A stretch of 64,000 nucleotides of DNA from Paenibacillus sp. 32O-W (GCF_007679495.1 NZ_VEGP01000002.1:110373-174372), one strand, 5' to 3'; shown: positions 53,238-63,843, counted from the stretch's first letter. Numbers and translations are program-made. The notes: generated from the sequence alone by a model not told the origin.

Positions 53238-54832
53238 TCAATATTGCCTGTCGAATGCCAGCAGCAGAACGCCGTGGGGAGGCAAAACCAGCTCCTTCTG
53301 CCAAAGCTCCTGTCCGTCTATCCATTCCGTTGTCATTTCCGGACCGCTTCTCCCGCGGAGATATTCGATCTCCTCTTCGGTCATCGCTGCCGGCGCCCCG
53401 AGCCGAACCCATTCATCGAACACAGAACCATGCTCCCGATCAAGCGTGTAGCTCGTCAATTTATAACGGCCGGCCAGTCCTTCGATTGTGATGCGAAAGG
53501 CTTTATCCCCTCTCTCTTCAAATACGGAATACCGGTTCGTCTCCGATAAGCCCGACCAGTCTCCGCTGGCATACAGATGATCCACATGGACATAATGGTA
53601 CAGCAATATCCGCAGGCGGCCGTCATCGCTTGTCGTTGCGATATATCCATCTCCCTGCGCCACGATCCGGTCTCCCAACTGATGAAGCAGTTGGAAAGCG
53701 TAATAGCCCGGCTTCCGCAGCCCGTCGCGATTGACCAGTCCGAACCCGCCGTAAAAATGCGCAGGCGGCACCGGACTTTCCTCGAACACATCGGTAAAAG
53801 TCCAGAACGCCAGCGCGTGGATGCTGCCCAAGGTCGTCAAGGCATGATAAATGACGAACGGCGCCATAAACATCGTATCGTGGACCAGGTTGCGGTCGTA
53901 CATAGAGAAATTCCATTCCGTTATATGAAGCTCAAGATGCAACCGGCCTTCCGCTTCCAGCTTCTGTTTCACACTTCTGATGTTGTCCATATAAAAAGAG
54001 GGGGGCATCATTGTCGTGAGCGGATTCGCTTCCCCCTTGCGGTACGGATAATCGGAATAGACATGGAACGAGAAGAAATCAAGCGGCACATCGCGAATTT
54101 CACATTGGCGAAACCGCAATCCAGCGCGATTTGCGTAATGCTGTTCGTGCTGTTGATCAGCTGCTCCTGCGCCTTCTCCAGCCGGACAAGCGTCAAATAT
54201 TTCTGAAACGGTATGCCGATCTTATCGCTGAAAAAATGGGAGAAATAATGCAGGCTCAGATGCTCCTGATCCGCAATGGTCTGCAGCGTAATCTTCTGGC
54301 TGTAGTTTCGATCAACATATTGCAGGATGCGGTTCAGCCGTTTGTAATCGTCGGAAGCCGTCGGGCTGGTCTCTATTGTTCCGATCGAGAAATAACGAAC
54401 GAGGTGACCGCAGAGCAATTGCATGCGGCCGATTGCGTAACTGCGATAGCCCGGCGCTTTCTTATTCATTTCTTGCACGATTCGGGCCAGATCGCGGCGA
54501 ATTCTGTCATACTTCGAGCGGTTGCGTTCGCTCTGAACCGTGGAATTGCATTCGATCAGAGCATCTCCGCCCAGCCATTCCGGATTAAACTGCCAGGTCA
54601 ACAGCACATTATCCTCCTGCGTTCGCTCGATCTGATGAACCGACATGCTGTTAATTACGATGATATCGTCCTGATGCAGAATGAATTGGCGCTGATCGAC
54701 GTAGACCAGAACCGAGCCCTGAAGCACATAGATCATTTCGACTTCTTTATGCCAATGGAAGCGGACATGATTGACGCTGTTGACGAACAGCTTGACGGGT
54801 AAATCGTCGGGATGCTTGATAAATTCGTACAA
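53238..54832 (-). pseudogene. AraC-GH39 beta-xylosidase fusion gene with internal deletion
   Basis: Two overlapping frames are the ends of one gene. The first (54832 to about 54095) has a cupin-like sensing domain (FHWHKEVEMIYVLQGSVLVYVDQ) and most of an AraC DNA-binding domain (LQTIADQEHLSLHYFSHFFS), stopping at IALDCGFANV. The second (about 54110 to 53238) picks up in the middle of a GH39 xylosidase domain (VPLDFFSFHVYSDYP), with the likely nucleophile Glu in LHITEWNFSMYD and an intact C-terminus. The second AraC helix-turn-helix, the start of the GH39 barrel and its acid/base Glu (usual NEP motif) are missing, and the frame changes at the junction near 54095-54110. The intact fusion would be roughly 750-800 residues. 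The remaining 5' start codon appears to be TTG. Confidence 0.75.
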
Positions 54833-54938
54833 ATAACGAATGATCGTCTCCCCCTTCTGCGAAACTTTATAGAGCAGTCTGATATTCTCATTGTAACCAT
54901 AAGACCGATTGGAAAACAGTCAACCCCATAAGGCGGAT

Positions 54939-54989
54939 TTGACAACTCGAACATTCCCTGATAAATTTCACTTAGTAAGTACTTAATAA
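54939..54989 (+). promoter_or_regulatory. Promoter and palindromic operator of the monooxygenase gene
   Basis: TTGACA (54939-54944), a 17-base spacer and TAAATT (54962-54967) form a promoter. Right after it TTAGTAAGTACTTAATAA (54972-54989) is a near-perfect palindrome, a shape bound by MarR or HxlR regulators. No such regulator gene is adjacent. Confidence 0.55.
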
Positions 54990-55009
54990 ATAAATGAAGG
55001 GTGAACAGA

Positions 55010-56524
55010 ATGAATGCTTCAATAAACAAAGTGATCATCATAGGCGGAGGACCGGTCGGACTGACATTATCCATTGCCCTGTCTCGTTACGGGATTCCTT
55101 CTATCGTTCTGGAAGCTCGGGACAAGGCTACTTCGCCGGACGAATCCAGAGCGATCACATGGATGCCGAGAGGACTGGAATTGTTGGAATGGCTGGGGAT
55201 TTATCACCCTTTTTATAAGAAAGGGGTTCTTCGCACTTGTCATCAGTTTGAAAGCCGCCGCGGAAAACTTAGCTGGTCTTTCGAAGGCATAGCGTCCCCC
55301 TACCCTTTCTCCCTGCAGTTGCCGCAGCATGATACGGAAATGATTTTGGAAGAAGCGGCAAGGTCCACGGGTTATGTTGAAATTAACAGAGGGCATAAAG
55401 TAATCGATATCGGGCAAACGGAGCACGCCATAACGGTCAAAGTTCAATGTCATGATCGGATTTACGAGCTGGAATCCCCATGGGGGGGTTGGATGTGACG
55501 GGGCCAAGTCGCTCATTCGGGAGAAACTGAACATCGGAAAAACATGGAGGGATTACGGCATGGATTCGGCCGTTGCAGATTTTGAATTGGAATGCGGGCT
55601 TTCGCAGGACATCTCAAATATTGTATTGGACCCCCTCCGTCCCTATGGTTTCTTCTACTTTGCTCCCGGCCGCTGGAGACTCATTTACCGAATCAATAAA
55701 GAAGAAAGCAGAAGCGAAGCTACAAGCCCGGAATTTATCCATCGATTATTAAAGGAAAAATTGCCGGATGCCGAAGTCAAACGTCTGCTTTGGGCAAGCG
55801 CGTTCCGATTGGGGCAAGGGCAGAGCGATCATTATCGAAAAGGAAGATGGCTGTTGGCGGGAGATGCGGCACATGCCATGGGCCCTTCGGCCGGTGCGGG
55901 GATGATGGTCGGAGTGCTCGGAGCCTGGAGACTGGCTTGGAGGCTGGCGCGCTGGCTATGCAGAATCATCCCGATTCCGATAAATTTCTTGAAGATTATT
56001 TCAGAGAACAAAGAGAGGGAGCGAATGAAATCCAAAACAACAATGCGATGATTTTTAGAAACATGGCGATAACCCATCCGCTTCTGGCAGCAGGACGGGC
56101 ATTCGTCTTAAGGAACTTTGGCCGCATTTCTTCATTCGGAAGATCCGCGCTGGAGAAGGAGGCATTATTAAGCCAAGCATTACCCGTTTCGGGGGCTTCC
56201 GATCAATATGTTCCGAGTGGAGTTCTTTCCTTAAGCTCCTATGGCCCATGGCAGTTGGGCAAAAGGGTTCCTTACATCGCAGCGGATAAGGGCCCCCACC
56301 CTCTTTCCGGCATGGATCGCTCCCATACGCTTATCTCCATTGGAAAGCATCACCCTGAACAAGAGCAGAGGCTGTTCGAAAACATATTGAAAGAGTTCAG
56401 CTTCCCGGCCGGCAGGAAGCTTGTTCATCCGAACGTAAACTCTTCTTACCGTAAACTATCCAACGATTTCGTATTTGCACTAGTCCGGCCGGATCAGCAT
56501 GTGGTTTCCATCTTTAAAATGTAG
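55010..56524 (+). pseudogene. FAD-dependent aromatic-ring monooxygenase, two compensating frameshifts
   Basis: About 505 codons of a class A flavin monooxygenase (PheA/TfdB/RdmE type). The first part has the FAD fold KVIIIGGGPVGLTLSIALSR and LEARDKA. At 55482-55488 a run of seven G breaks the frame; with six G the reading continues as WGVGCDGAKSLIREKL, the family's DG motif. The middle part includes RWLLAGDAAHAMGPSAGAGM, the second FAD motif (GD). Near 55945-55955 the frame returns to the first one (ALAMQNHPDSDKFLEDYF) and runs to 56524. Both ends are therefore in the same frame and only about 150 codons between the lesions are out of phase. ATG at 55010 has AAGGGTG upstream. Substrate unknown. 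Confidence 0.8.
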
Positions 56525-56546
56525 AAATTGCTGTGATAATACATTT

Positions 56547-59500
56547 TTATTTATGTACGGAGAAGGTGATGGTCGTTCCTTGGCCTGGATTGCTGACAAT
56601 TTGCAATCCTTCGCCATAAAGCTGCTTCAGCCGGAAATTGGTGTTGTAGAGTCCTATTCCTTTTCTCCTGCCATCCATGTCTTTCTTCTGCAGCACTTGC
56701 CGAATGACGTCTTCGTCCATGCCGATGCCGTCGTCCCTTACCGACACGACAGCATGCGTTCCCATGTCGGCAACGGTAATCGCAATCCTCCCCCCTTGCT
56801 TGCGGGCAAGCACTCCGTGACGAACTGCATTTTCAACCAGTGGCTGGAGTGTGAGCGGAGGAATCGATAGCTTCAGATTGTCATCTACATTCCATTCGAC
56901 GTGAATACGGCTCCCGAAGCGCACCTTCTCAATATATAAATAAGCACGGACGAGTTCAAGCTCCTTTTGCAATGGGACAAGCTGATCCGTATTTTGAAAA
57001 TCGAAGCTGGTTCTCAAGTATTGTCCGAAGCTTTCGAGCAAAGCCTGCATTTGGCGGATGTCGATTTCACTTAATGCAGAAATAGAGTTAAGTGCATTAA
57101 ACAGAAAATGCGGTCTGATCTGTGCTTGCAGCCATGCAGCCTCCATACGTGTCTGGTTGCGCGCGGCGCGGACGACCTCCGTCAAAGCGCGAACCCGCGA
57201 CTTCAATTCAAGCGAATCGACCGGTTTCGTAACGTAGTCGTTCGCCCCGGCGCGGAAGCCGGCTTCGATATCCTCGGTACGGCTGCGTGCCGTAAGCAGC
57301 AGAATCGGCAGCTCTGTAAGCGAGAAAAGTTCTCTGACGCGCCGGGCCAATTCATATCCCGACATGCCCGGCATCATGACATCAGCGATCAGTAAATCCC
57401 AATTTCCTTGTTCCAGAAGGGAGAGCGCTTCGGCTCCACTTACTGCCGTCGCGAGTTCATAGCTTTCTGACGGCAGAACACTTTGGAGGACACGCAAATT
57501 GACGGGATCGTCATCCACAGCCAGGATACGCGGCCTGTCGCTACCCTTGTATTCCGACAGGGCAGCGGCTGCTTCAGCCGAAGCGGCGACGTAACTGGCG
57601 GGATTTTCTTCGATCATGCTGTCCGGAATCTCATTCTCGATGTCAGCGACCGGCAGTGTAAATACGAATACCGACCCCTGACCAGGCGTCGATGTTACTG
57701 ATAGTGAGCCTCCATGCAGCTCGACTAGCTGCTTTGTAATTGCCAGCCCCAAGCCTAACCCCGTCGCTTTACCGGACTCATCGGAAGGCCCTTGTTCGTA
57801 GGGCAGGAAAATGCGGCTTACCGTCTGCTCATCCATCCCGATTCCTGTATCGGATATTTCGATATGTACTTTTCCATCCTTAACAAAGGCACGAACATGG
57901 ATCATGCCTTCATTCGTAAATTTGACTGCATTGTGAAGCAGGGAACAATATCTGGATGAGCCGATTCTCGTCCGCATATACAGGGGGTAACGATGTCGGC
58001 ACTTCGCTCTTAAGCTCAATCGGCTTCCCTTCAACGAGATAGCGAATCATATCGAGAACACCGGCCGTTACATTGGACAGATGGAGATTGACCGGATGAA
58101 TCCGCACGCGTCCTTCCTTGAATCGCTTCAAATCCATCAAATCGTCCAGCAGCACGGACATTTTCTTGCCGACCGCAAGAAGCAGTTCCATTCGTGTCCG
58201 GTTGTTCCCTTCATCTATACTCCCCCCGCTGTCCATAACGGCTTGAGCCATATTTAACATGCCATGCAGCGGATTTCGCAGTTCGTGGGAGGTAGTGACC
58301 AGAAATTCATCTTTCTGTTTGTCCGCTGCCTGCAATTGCCGGGTAAGCTTAGCCGTTTGTTTAAAATGGCGAAAATAGTCCTTGAACCAAAACAAGGCCA
58401 AAGAAGAGAACCCGGCTAACATATCGAACGGGTAATAGTCGCTGCTGACCAGGCCGGCCGTCTTGAGAACCCCCCACAGGGTACTTGCGGTGAAAGCCGT
58501 CATTGCGAACAAAATATAGATCATATCCTGATAGCCTTGCCGTATTGCACGATAAACATATAGCGGCACCAGGACAAAAGGCACCAGAGTCAGCAAGGTA
58601 TGAAGCAGGTCCGTATAGCTCAATATGTCGGGAGGCAAAATCACGACGCAAGCTGCATAAATCGCACAAATTATACCGTACCAGCGTGTAAAGAGAGCAA
58701 GCCGCACGAAGGATGTCAGCAGATCATTGGTAAACTTCAACAGGAAAACAGATACACCGAGAAACGATAGGTAGTACAGCTTCCACCCCCAAAGATAACC
58801 AATTCCAAACCAGTCCAACAAAATGCGGTCATCATCCGTAATAATAGACAGCATTGCGCTAAGCATCAGCATAGAGAAAGAAAGCAGCGCTTTATGACGG
58901 GCTCCCATAGCGAATAGGGCGACAGCATATGCGGCATGCATGAACAGAAACAGAAATATCGCAGCTTGAAGCCCTGCTGATACCGAATACGCCTTGCGAA
59001 TCGCCTCTTCCGTCCCAAACTTGATCGGCTGCATAATTCCGTTAATAGCGTGATTATCGTAATTGGCTACATGAATGACGATATCGACAATGCCTTGATC
59101 CGGGATAAACGTCCCTATATACGGAAGGTTGCCGGGTATGAAATCTTCCTCTCGTGCCGCAGGATTACCGGAGCCCGCAATCCGTTCTCCGTTCACGTAC
59201 AATGCGGACGATGACGGAATGGAGGGGACGCGTATGCTGTAGGCACCTGAGGACGCCGGGTTTAACATGAGCCTTAACCGATACGACGCATAACCCACTC
59301 CTTCCGGAAGCTCATCTTCCCAGCTTGACGGCAGTTGTACGAGTTTTTGTTCCGTTATGGGCTCCATTTTAGAATGGATCAGTTCGTTGGGATAAAAAAA
59401 CCATTCTCCGTTCAGTAACAATAGCGGAGCTTGCTCTTTGTTCCACTCGCTTAAATCCAGCACACCTCCGGAAACTGCTACAGCTCTCGATGAACCCTGT

Positions 59501-59580
59501 ATTTGTAACCAGGCGAGTCGTATACCGGTTAGAATTAAGACGAATATAAAGAGGTATATTGCAATTTTCGTTCTTCTCAT
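56547..59580 (-). pseudogene. Hybrid sensor histidine kinase (7TM-DISM), one frameshift
   Basis: About 1,010 codons. Domain order: membrane helix; extracellular jelly-roll sensor (7TMR-DISM type, SSWEDELPEGVGYASYRL); seven membrane helices; HisKA with His in TTSHELRNPLHGML; ATPase with N-box LLHNAVKFTNEG and ISDTGIGM; a receiver domain (ILAVDDDPVNLRVL, Asp in LLIADVMMPGMSG, Lys in DYVTKPVDS); then a second, LytS-type kinase module (LQAQIRPHFLFNALNSIS and a second ATPase). One base is missing near 57941-57946: the first frame reads RLIQILF and then derails, while the second frame continues SLLHNAVKFTN. The shift falls right before the N-box of the first kinase domain. Start at 59580 follows GGGGAGGGG. 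As it stands two truncated products would be made. Confidence 0.82.
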
Positions 59581-59771
59581 ACCCCTCCCCCTCTTTCCTT
59601 TCGTAGGGCTTTCCTTGCGGCTATTCCTCTCGCCTATGTTACAATGAAAGCAAAGATTTTTCGAGGGATTCTTTACGGTTCGTAAGAAGTCCGCAACTTG
59701 GACATACATTTTTAGGATTCGGAATCGCGAATCGTTTTTCTAGTGGATGCGGGGAAGAGCATATATGGAAG

Positions 59772-59815
59772 AAACCGGACGGGAAAGGCAGGAGCGCCTT
59801 TTCGTCCGGTTTTTT
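59772..59815. terminator. Bidirectional terminator near 59.8 kb
   Basis: Long stem: AACCGGACG and AAAGGC pair with GC(G)CCTTTT and CGTCCGGTT; T-rich on the plus side (TTTTTT), shorter on the minus side. It lies four bases past the stop of the 531-residue secreted protein gene. Confidence 0.75.
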
Positions 59816-59818
59816 CGT

Positions 59819-61414
59819 TCAACGAATGAATTTGACCGAGGAATCTCGAGCAGATTTAAGTAAAACCCCTTCATTAGAAGTAAGCACACGAGAGATCGGA
59901 TCCGCCACTTTCAGCACCAGTTGACCTGAACCATCCAGCAGTACGACGCCGTAATCATCATTTTCGCCAACATGGCAGATGAGCCGGTCGTTCAACACTT
60001 GCACGCCGGCTATTGGCGTTTTCCATACAAGCGGGTCTTTCCCGTTCGGATCGGCCTGGTACAGCTCGAATCGGTTCGTATCCTTCCCGGTTGTATAAAA
60101 TACTTTGCCGGCGATGCTGTCAAACCATGACACGGCATGGTCGGACAGTTTCATTTCATCCGTCCCGTCTAGCGCAGAAGAATATAACATGTTATCCTCG
60201 TCTTTTACATAGTACAATTTGTTATCGCTAATCTTGAACCATCTGACTCCCGAGCTCACGATCCTCTCGGTCTTATTCGTTTTCAGGTTTATTCTGTAAA
60301 TGAAATTCTGGTCATATTGGAGTTCTGAGCACAGAACATAGACATCATCTCCGAGGACAGTGGTGGCGGTAGTGCGTACGTAGGGTGTGGAACCATCCCC
60401 GCCCGTAACAAGAAAGGGGAATTTACGCAGATGCGGGTCACCTACAGTCCTGGCTTTCGTCTTTTCCTGACCTGGCGGTAACAAAGACAATTTGACTTCA
60501 CTAGCGCCAAGATCGATGATTAATGTTCCATACGGTGTTTCACGAAAATCCATATAAGGATGTCCTAGATCTTGTACCTCTGCTCTGCCATCCTCGCTAA
60601 TTTTCACGAATTGATCGCGACCCGTAAGACCTTCCCCAACATGATAGGTGAACCATAGCGCGTTGTCGCGGATTTGAAAGGTTAGGCCTTGATTTAATCC
60701 ATTATATCCCTCTGTAAGATTATACGAATAGATCTTTTCCATGTCGGACGGTCGATGTACAGGAACCCGATATACACGGTTGGTCTTTTCCGTTGTCTCA
60801 ACGAAATAATAATACCCCTTAAAAAGAGCGACGCCGTTCTCCCCGGCATATGCAGGAAGTTCGACCGTTTGCACTCGCGGGTTATGAGACGTGATGCGAA
60901 GGCCTTCAATTTCGTCCCAGCGGTAATCCCATCCAAACTCATCGTGCGCGAACTTCCAGGTTAATGGAAAATACGTGACATCCCGGAAGCTTAACAAAGG
61001 ATATTCTTCTTTGGAATTGTCAATCACCTTGCCGTTAATAGTAACAGCGGATGTAGGAACCTCTGCTGTGTAGGCGGACGCATTACGGCGTTCGGACTTG
61101 TTTGGCACATAGGAGGAAGTTACAGGGCTTTGCTTAATATCCAAGCCGTTTTCCGGCGACCAAGTCACCTCCAAGCCGAGCAGTCTGCTATCATACCACG
61201 TCATTGGAAAATAGGTGATGCCGTTATAAACCAGCAGCGGATATTCGCGGTACTGATTTTCGACCGGATGACCATTCAAATTCACCGCAAAATCCGGCAG
61301 CGTAACCCTCACGCTCGCATCTGCGGCTCGAATGTGTTCCACAAGCGCAAACAGGCTTATACATAGTAACAAAATAACCGCATATCCCCATCTTTTTCGC
61401 ATTGTTATCGCCAT
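59819..61414 (-). CDS. Secreted protein with two stalk-like repeats and a beta-propeller-like domain
   Basis: About 531 residues. An N-terminal signal or anchor helix (GYAVILLLCISLFALVEHI) precedes two copies of a copper-amine-oxidase-N-like stalk repeat: first VNLNGHPVEN ... REYPLLVYNGITYFPMTW, second VTINGKVIDN ... EEYPLLSFRDVTYFPLTW. The C-terminal two thirds contain repeated YRI/YYV blades such as NFIYRINLKTNKTERIVSS and NKLYYVKDEDNMLYSSALDG, like DUF5050 propellers. No catalytic residues are recognised; a wall-bound sensor or scaffold is possible. The start is not certain: 61414 has GGAGAGG just upstream, and ATG at 61402 is also plausible. It lies directly upstream of the hybrid kinase gene on the same strand, so the two might work together. 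Confidence 0.72.
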   Translation of the reverse strand: MAITMRKRWGYAVILLLCISLFALVEHIRAADASVRVTLPDFAVNLNGHPVENQYREYPLLVYNGITYFPMTWYDSRLLGLEVTWSPENGLDIKQSPVTSSYVPNKSERRNASAYTAEVPTSAVTINGKVIDNSKEEYPLLSFRDVTYFPLTWKFAHDEFGWDYRWDEIEGLRITSHNPRVQTVELPAYAGENGVALFKGYYYFVETTEKTNRVYRVPVHRPSDMEKIYSYNLTEGYNGLNQGLTFQIRDNALWFTYHVGEGLTGRDQFVKISEDGRAEVQDLGHPYMDFRETPYGTLIIDLGASEVKLSLLPPGQEKTKARTVGDPHLRKFPFLVTGGDGSTPYVRTTATTVLGDDVYVLCSELQYDQNFIYRINLKTNKTERIVSSGVRWFKISDNKLYYVKDEDNMLYSSALDGTDEMKLSDHAVSWFDSIAGKVFYTTGKDTNRFELYQADPNGKDPLVWKTPIAGVQVLNDRLICHVGENDDYGVVLLDGSGQLVLKVADPISRVLTSNEGVLLKSARDSSVKFIR

Positions 61415-61747
61415 CTCCTCTCCATACATCTATACGCATATACGCAGGAAAATGGTAAAAAGTTGCTCGATCCTTGCAAGAAAATAGTATACTATTTTCC
61501 AATGGCTGTAGAGAATCATTCCGATTTCATTCCAAACGCAAACCAACAAACTCCCTGGCTTTTCCTGCAGCTTAGGGAGTTTGTCTTCTATCTGACCTAA
61601 ACCAACTTCTTTAACGGGATGGATTCAGAACTAACCAACTATTTCTGCTTTCTGGCTGTACCTTGGCAGTTATAGGATGAACCCCAATTACTAAGTGAAA
61701 AACTCAACAATAAGTTATTAATTTTTTTATTTTTGAACCCTACAAGA
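61415..61747. other. Intergenic spacer with a terminator hairpin
   Basis: A stem CAAACTCCC/GGGAGTTTG at 61547-61583 probably ends the secreted-protein gene that stops at 61748. The rest shows no gene. Confidence 0.5.
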
Positions 61748-62821
61748 TTACGGATTGGTGAATGTAAGAGTAACGTCTTCAGAATCCCACCGAGTATAAC
61801 TGTTTACTGTCACTTTATTTACAGTAGTGCCACCTGCTCCAAATGCTCCAACACGACTTGAATCGGTATTACTAGCTGTTACAGGAGCATAGCCCGTATT
61901 CGAATAAAGATATGCGCTATTGAATTTGGCATTACGCATATAGGAACCGTTGGTAAAGATACCATTATCATGACACAATGTAATTTGTCTATTAAAAATA
62001 CCGTTTGAAGTATAAATTCCATGGCTTCCAACATAATAAATAAAGTCAACGTACACAATACTGAAATTATTGGCATCAAGAACTTTGCACTGTAAGTACC
62101 CATCAGATCTTATTTGCGCAATCATGTAAATTTGCTTTCCTGGCGTTAATGCACTAATAATGCTGCCATCAGCTGGGACGGCATGCTGACCATCAGTTGT
62201 GCTATTATACACGCCTCTCCAGCCTACCACATTGCCAGTTGCTCCACCAGCTCCATACCACAGACCCACATCAATACCAAAATTTGATGAAGGCGACGAA
62301 ACAGTATAGAACATATATCCTGAAGTGCGATCCCCTCCTCTATAAGTAGAAGGAATGGTTGCGAAAGCCGTAGCTTGATTAAATCCAGAAGTAGATTTTA
62401 CTTCGTAGCCAATACCGCCATTATCAATACGAGTGGAATAGGGCGTGCTTAGAGTATTAATAGTATTAGGACCATTGATAACTGTGGGCGAGGTCTCAAC
62501 CAATCCCTTTACATATTTTTGAATTTGATCATCAGTAAAGTTATAAGCTTCAACTTGTTGTTTAAATAACATGATACTTTCATCATATAGATCAGATTTT
62601 GAAATACCGAAAGATTTGTTTTCCTTACTATAAATTATTTCGTTTGTTGCATTCGATTTTTTGAAAGGAGTTACATCAACATTATGCGACTTCAAAAAGT
62701 CTAAGGCTTCATTACTTATTATGTAATCACCCTTTTTATCGGTTTGAGCAAAAGTTGGCATTGACAACGAAAAACACAACACAACAGATGTGAGTAATGT
62801 TGCAACATTTTTAATTTTCAT
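61748..62821 (-). CDS. Secreted protein of unknown function, 357 residues
   Basis: A signal peptide (residues 1-26, ending TFAQ) is followed by an acidic, Lys-rich N-terminal region (about 27-110) that looks like a propeptide or helical domain, then a Gly/Ser/Thr/Tyr/Asn-rich beta-type region (about 125-357) with YSTRIDNGGIGYEVKS, GIDVGLWYGAGGATGNVVGW and NKVTVNSYTRWDSEDVTLTF in order. The composition resembles beta-sandwich or lectin-like extracellular proteins. Base composition is clearly more AT-rich than the genes before 60 kb, a sign of separate origin. GGAGG stands 9 bases ahead of the ATG. I recognise no named family. Confidence 0.65.
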   Translation of the reverse strand: MKIKNVATLLTSVVLCFSLSMPTFAQTDKKGDYIISNEALDFLKSHNVDVTPFKKSNATNEIIYSKENKSFGISKSDLYDESIMLFKQQVEAYNFTDDQIQKYVKGLVETSPTVINGPNTINTLSTPYSTRIDNGGIGYEVKSTSGFNQATAFATIPSTYRGGDRTSGYMFYTVSSPSSNFGIDVGLWYGAGGATGNVVGWRGVYNSTTDGQHAVPADGSIISALTPGKQIYMIAQIRSDGYLQCKVLDANNFSIVYVDFIYYVGSHGIYTSNGIFNRQITLCHDNGIFTNGSYMRNAKFNSAYLYSNTGYAPVTASNTDSSRVGAFGAGGTTVNKVTVNSYTRWDSEDVTLTFTNP

Positions 62822-63708
62822 ATTCGATTCCCTCCTTGTAAATTATTTCTCGAGGGTAATTATGATTTTATTTCCAGGCCCCAACTGGAATGGGGAATGA
62901 ATGCCCTCGAGTTCTACTTTTTATTTGCTTGAAGCAAGCAAGCCCATCAAATGTGAAGCATTCGTTTCAACTTTGTACGTGTTATTACCCGGTGGATTAA
63001 ACTGCCAATTCAGTTAAAAACCATGATCCAAGCACTTAATAGCAATACGTAAGAATAACAAGGCTGTTCTCACAACAAAAGTGCCCTCGTCTTAACGGAA
63101 AGAAGAAATGTGAGTCTGGTCAATGTGCTACCTTCAACGACTAACTCTATACGTCTAGAGCGAAGATTTAACCACCTCCTCTATCGAATCCTTCACGAAT
63201 TTCCGGTTAAAATTTTAGCGCAATGGTAGAGTGCTTCGTTGATACCAACAAAGAATATGGAAAATATTTACTTTATCTGCAATAAAAATACTATACTGGC
63301 GACTTATTATCAATGATTATTTGTAATTTTTGATGGTTGTTTCAGACTGAATATGAGCAAGAGCCATCCACTTGAAAAAGGGGTTATTGAGTGTAGAAAG
63401 TTTCATATCGCTGCAAAGCAAAGCTAAAGGTCCGACTAAGTATCTCTTAGGGGGAGAGGGGTAGATAAGGCCTGTTTCAAAAATCTGTTCCAGCATTTTA
63501 GAGCCGAGTTAGAGATTGTTTGCCTGCGTAAAATTTTAATACTGGCGTTCGGGTAAGAGCGCTTAATATCAATTTGTCCTATGTTGACTTTCATTACTAC
63601 TTTCTATCATCAACTAGTAAAAAGGTAGTAGAGAACATTATTTTACAAGGAAATGCTTATACATAAGAAAGAGACTTGTGGTTCCCGTTATGATAGCGGG
63701 TAAGGCCG
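62822..63708. other. AT-rich intergenic stretch without recognised genes
   Basis: Nearly 900 bases. The palindromic hexamer CTCGAG occurs twice near its left end (about 62849 and 62905) as part of 8-base inverted arms CTCGAGGG/CCCTCGAG. I see no coding signal, transfer RNA or insertion sequence. Confidence 0.4.
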
Positions 63709-63843
63709 ATGGTCGCCCTTGTGGCGTTGCTTGACGTGCTACGATGGATCGCTGCGGTACTAAGCCTTGTGCTTGGTTTCCGGAAGCTTTACCGTTGGTT
63801 ACGTCGTAAGTTTCGTAACAAGCGAAACCCACCGCTAGGTTGA
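63709..63843 (+). CDS. Possible small hydrophobic peptide, type I toxin-like
   Basis: A 44-codon frame: a hydrophobic helix (VALVALLDVLRWIAAVLSLV) followed by a very basic tail (FRKLYRWLRRKFRNKRNPP). A membrane helix plus basic tail, 3' end folded into a strong hairpin at 63820-63866, is the pattern of many type I toxin genes in Firmicutes. The stop TGA lies in the hairpin loop. The ribosome binding site is weak (AAGG only three bases before ATG), which lowers confidence but is also common for such toxins. No antitoxin RNA promoter has been identified. Confidence 0.38.
   Translation: MVALVALLDVLRWIAAVLSLVLGFRKLYRWLRRKFRNKRNPPLG

Noticed and set aside
63638..63832. Minus-strand 64-codon frame
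   Set aside because: Starts within the strong hairpin arm and has no ribosome binding site; the plus-strand 44-codon frame has the better protein pattern.
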